Below are positions 13,486 to 14,572 of a stretch of 14,572 bases of DNA, in pieces. The DNA lies in contig JAOXYC010034456.1 of assembly GCA_028565715.1 (NCBI GenBank), positions 1 to 14,572 on the forward strand. Direction: 5' to 3'. The notes below the pieces were generated by a model that did no database searches, was not told the DNA's origin, and worked only from the letters and a program-made list of their open reading frames with translations. Both the position numbers and the translations under genes were made by a program. Numbering within the stretch: the stretch's first letter is position 1; every line of letters begins with the position of its first letter. The DNA comes from Phoronis pallida (Eukaryota > Phoronida > Phoronidae).

Positions 13486-13686
13486 TCGATTCTAGATAAT
13501 TTTACTGAGAGACATGGTGTTAGAATTACCAGATCCCAAATTGTTGATAGTACACGTATTAGATACACCGAGCAAGACCCTATTAGATTAAGTATTTTGG
13601 AGGCATTGGTAATTAAGTTTGAATCACCCAGTATAAACTCACAGTTAGAGGCTGGTGTTTCTAGAATTTTGAAACTCTTTTGCTGA
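13456..13686 (+). pseudogene. Remnant of a retroelement protein C-terminus (GIY-YIG-associated type)
   Basis: The frame reads HRLSGHQQHGSILDNFTERH, continues with GVRITRSQIVDS and TRIRYTEQDPIRLSILEAL, then VIKFESPSINSQ, and ends at a stop (13684-13686) after ILKLFC. The pattern H-x(n)-H-G, a basic stretch, R-L-x-I-x-E-A-L-x-I, P-S-[IL]-N-x-Q and a terminal L-K-L-F is typical of the C-terminal region after reverse transcriptase in many invertebrate retroelement proteins carrying a GIY-YIG-like nuclease. The 5' part, with the polymerase and the GIY and YIG strands, is absent, so this is a truncated, inactive copy. The family assignment is from memory. Confidence 0.55.
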
Positions 13687-14063
13687 ATTATTGTCTGAAT
13701 CCTTCATACAATATACTTTTCTAAACAATTTAATGTTGAATTATATCTTAATATTTTCTAACTTTTTATAGCAACCTAGCCACAAGTTTCCCGCAGTAGG
13801 TGGGAGATGAGCTACTGGTTCACGCTTTGCGACCCTTTTTCGAGCGAGCTACTTTGTTCTCCCTTTGGCGTATTCATGTAGGCCTATAAGCACAAAAAAA
13901 GAAAATGTTTAAAAAACATACTAAATATTTGAGCACGGATTGATTCAAAACGATCAAGGGCTGTTCATTTTTGTGAGTAATGAACGTTGAACGGTCAAAT
14001 GAAGGTTTCGCAAGAGCAACCAGTGGTTTGAGGGATGTAAATGTCCCGGGGGGTCCTCTCCCA
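13687..14063. other. Intergenic sequence, no gene supported
   Basis: Contains a taggcct motif near 13879 and tgtttaaaaaaca at about 13906-13918. No coding signal is seen. Confidence 0.5.
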
Positions 14064-14243
14064 CAAGAAGGGTGGGTATTTGTGCTGCTAATATGGGTAG
14101 GGTTTTCGCCGATTTTGGTATACATGTAGCTATAGGTCTATTTTTCAAGATTTCAAGAAGGGTGGGTATTTGTGCTGCTAATATGGGTAGGGTTTTTGCC
14201 GATTTTGGTATACATGTAGCTATAGGTCTATTTTTCAAGATTT
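14064..14243 (+). repeat. Two near-identical 90 bp tandem units
   Basis: The unit caagaagggtgggtatttgt through tatttttcaagattt starts at 14064 and at 14154 and differs at about one base (ttcgcc / ttgccg region). Frames are open on both strands through both copies only because 90 is a multiple of three. These frames are not genes. Confidence 0.9.
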
Positions 14244-14460
14244 CTGGTATAGCTATGGTAAGACTTCGAGGATGGTGAGTGTGGGACCGTATCTTACAGA
14301 AGTAAATGAGGTATACCTATGGGTCTATATTTTTATTATTTGGTATATCTATGGCTGGCTTTTTTTGAAATTTTTGGTATAGCTATATGGGTGGCTTTTT
14401 TCATGATTTCTAGGTATAGCTATGGGCCTACTTTTTGAGCTCATGGGGGCACACATGTAT
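14244..14460 (+). repeat. Degenerate continuation of the tandem repeat
   Basis: Shorter, decayed units continue with ggtatagctatgg, ggtatacctatgggtcta, ggtatatctatggctggc and ggtatagctatgggccta, spaced irregularly. They look like older members of the same satellite. Confidence 0.65.
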
Positions 14461-14480
14461 CCAATTTTTGAGACAGATGA

Positions 14481-14572
14481 CCCCCCCCCCCCCCCCGGAA
14501 AAGAGCCCGGCCCGCCGCGTCCCACACACCCCCGCAGCGACCAGGAGTGTGACGGGGGGGGAACTCAAGAGG
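14481..14572. other. 16-base poly-C tract and GC-rich low-complexity end
   Basis: Sixteen C residues (14481-14496) are followed by a C/G-rich stretch with further CCCCC and GGGGGGGG runs, quite unlike the AT-rich rest of the window. This is typical of an assembly edge or polymerase slippage zone and should not be over-read. Confidence 0.7.

Noticed and set aside
14072-14278. Open frames on both strands in the 90 bp satellite
   Set aside because: The 90-base period keeps frames open automatically on both strands, so openness carries no coding information.

Overview
This is an AT-rich, intron-containing metazoan nuclear sequence, most likely from a marine invertebrate. The evidence is spliced genes with GT...AG introns, AATAAA signals, metazoan protein families (mitoribosomal L46 and a caspase), and many short foldback and retroelement remnants. 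I cannot fix the phylum: taggcct-type motifs near 3561 and 13877 and the repeat style would suit a hemichordate, echinoderm or mollusc.

Layout. Positions 230-382 hold the last coding exon of a gene recognisable as MRPL46, on the + strand and ending in the window. Positions 1725-2605 hold six tandem copies of a roughly 145-170 bp unit. Each unit carries a CTCF-type motif on the - strand, five of them exact to consensus, and five of the six also carry a YY1-type motif. A second, diverged ~224 bp tandem repeat lies at 3005-3365, and a dispersed repeat lies at 3703-3930. Positions 4802-10510 hold one six-exon + strand gene. Downstream come foldback repeats, a tRNA-like fragment, retroelement 3' tails, a second copy of the dispersed repeat (12626-12886), and a very strong hairpin joined to a retroelement C-terminal remnant (13407-13686). 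A 90 bp tandem repeat follows, and the window ends in a poly-C tract with low-complexity GC-rich sequence.

The central object is the six-exon gene. Exon 1 is a long ankyrin-repeat exon (about 18 repeats), ending at a strong GTAAGT donor in phase 1. The next exons encode a complete caspase protease domain in frame, and the last adds an acidic C-terminal tail. The model is 1,010 residues, with S1-pocket Arg730, catalytic His787, catalytic Cys830 and S1 Arg865. The join between exons 3 and 4 was chosen because it alone gives a gap-free caspase alignment with matching phase. The ankyrin array replaces the CARD or DED prodomain of ordinary initiator caspases, so the protein could be a sensor- or scaffold-gated protease. 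The active-site pentapeptide (VNCQG), the short intersubunit linker and the altered substrate-pocket residues are unusual. A stop plus AATAAA signals just inside intron 1 leave room for an ankyrin-only isoform.

The CTCF/YY1-type array lies between MRPL46 and the ankyrin-caspase gene, where an insulator would be expected. That function is inferred from motif content only.
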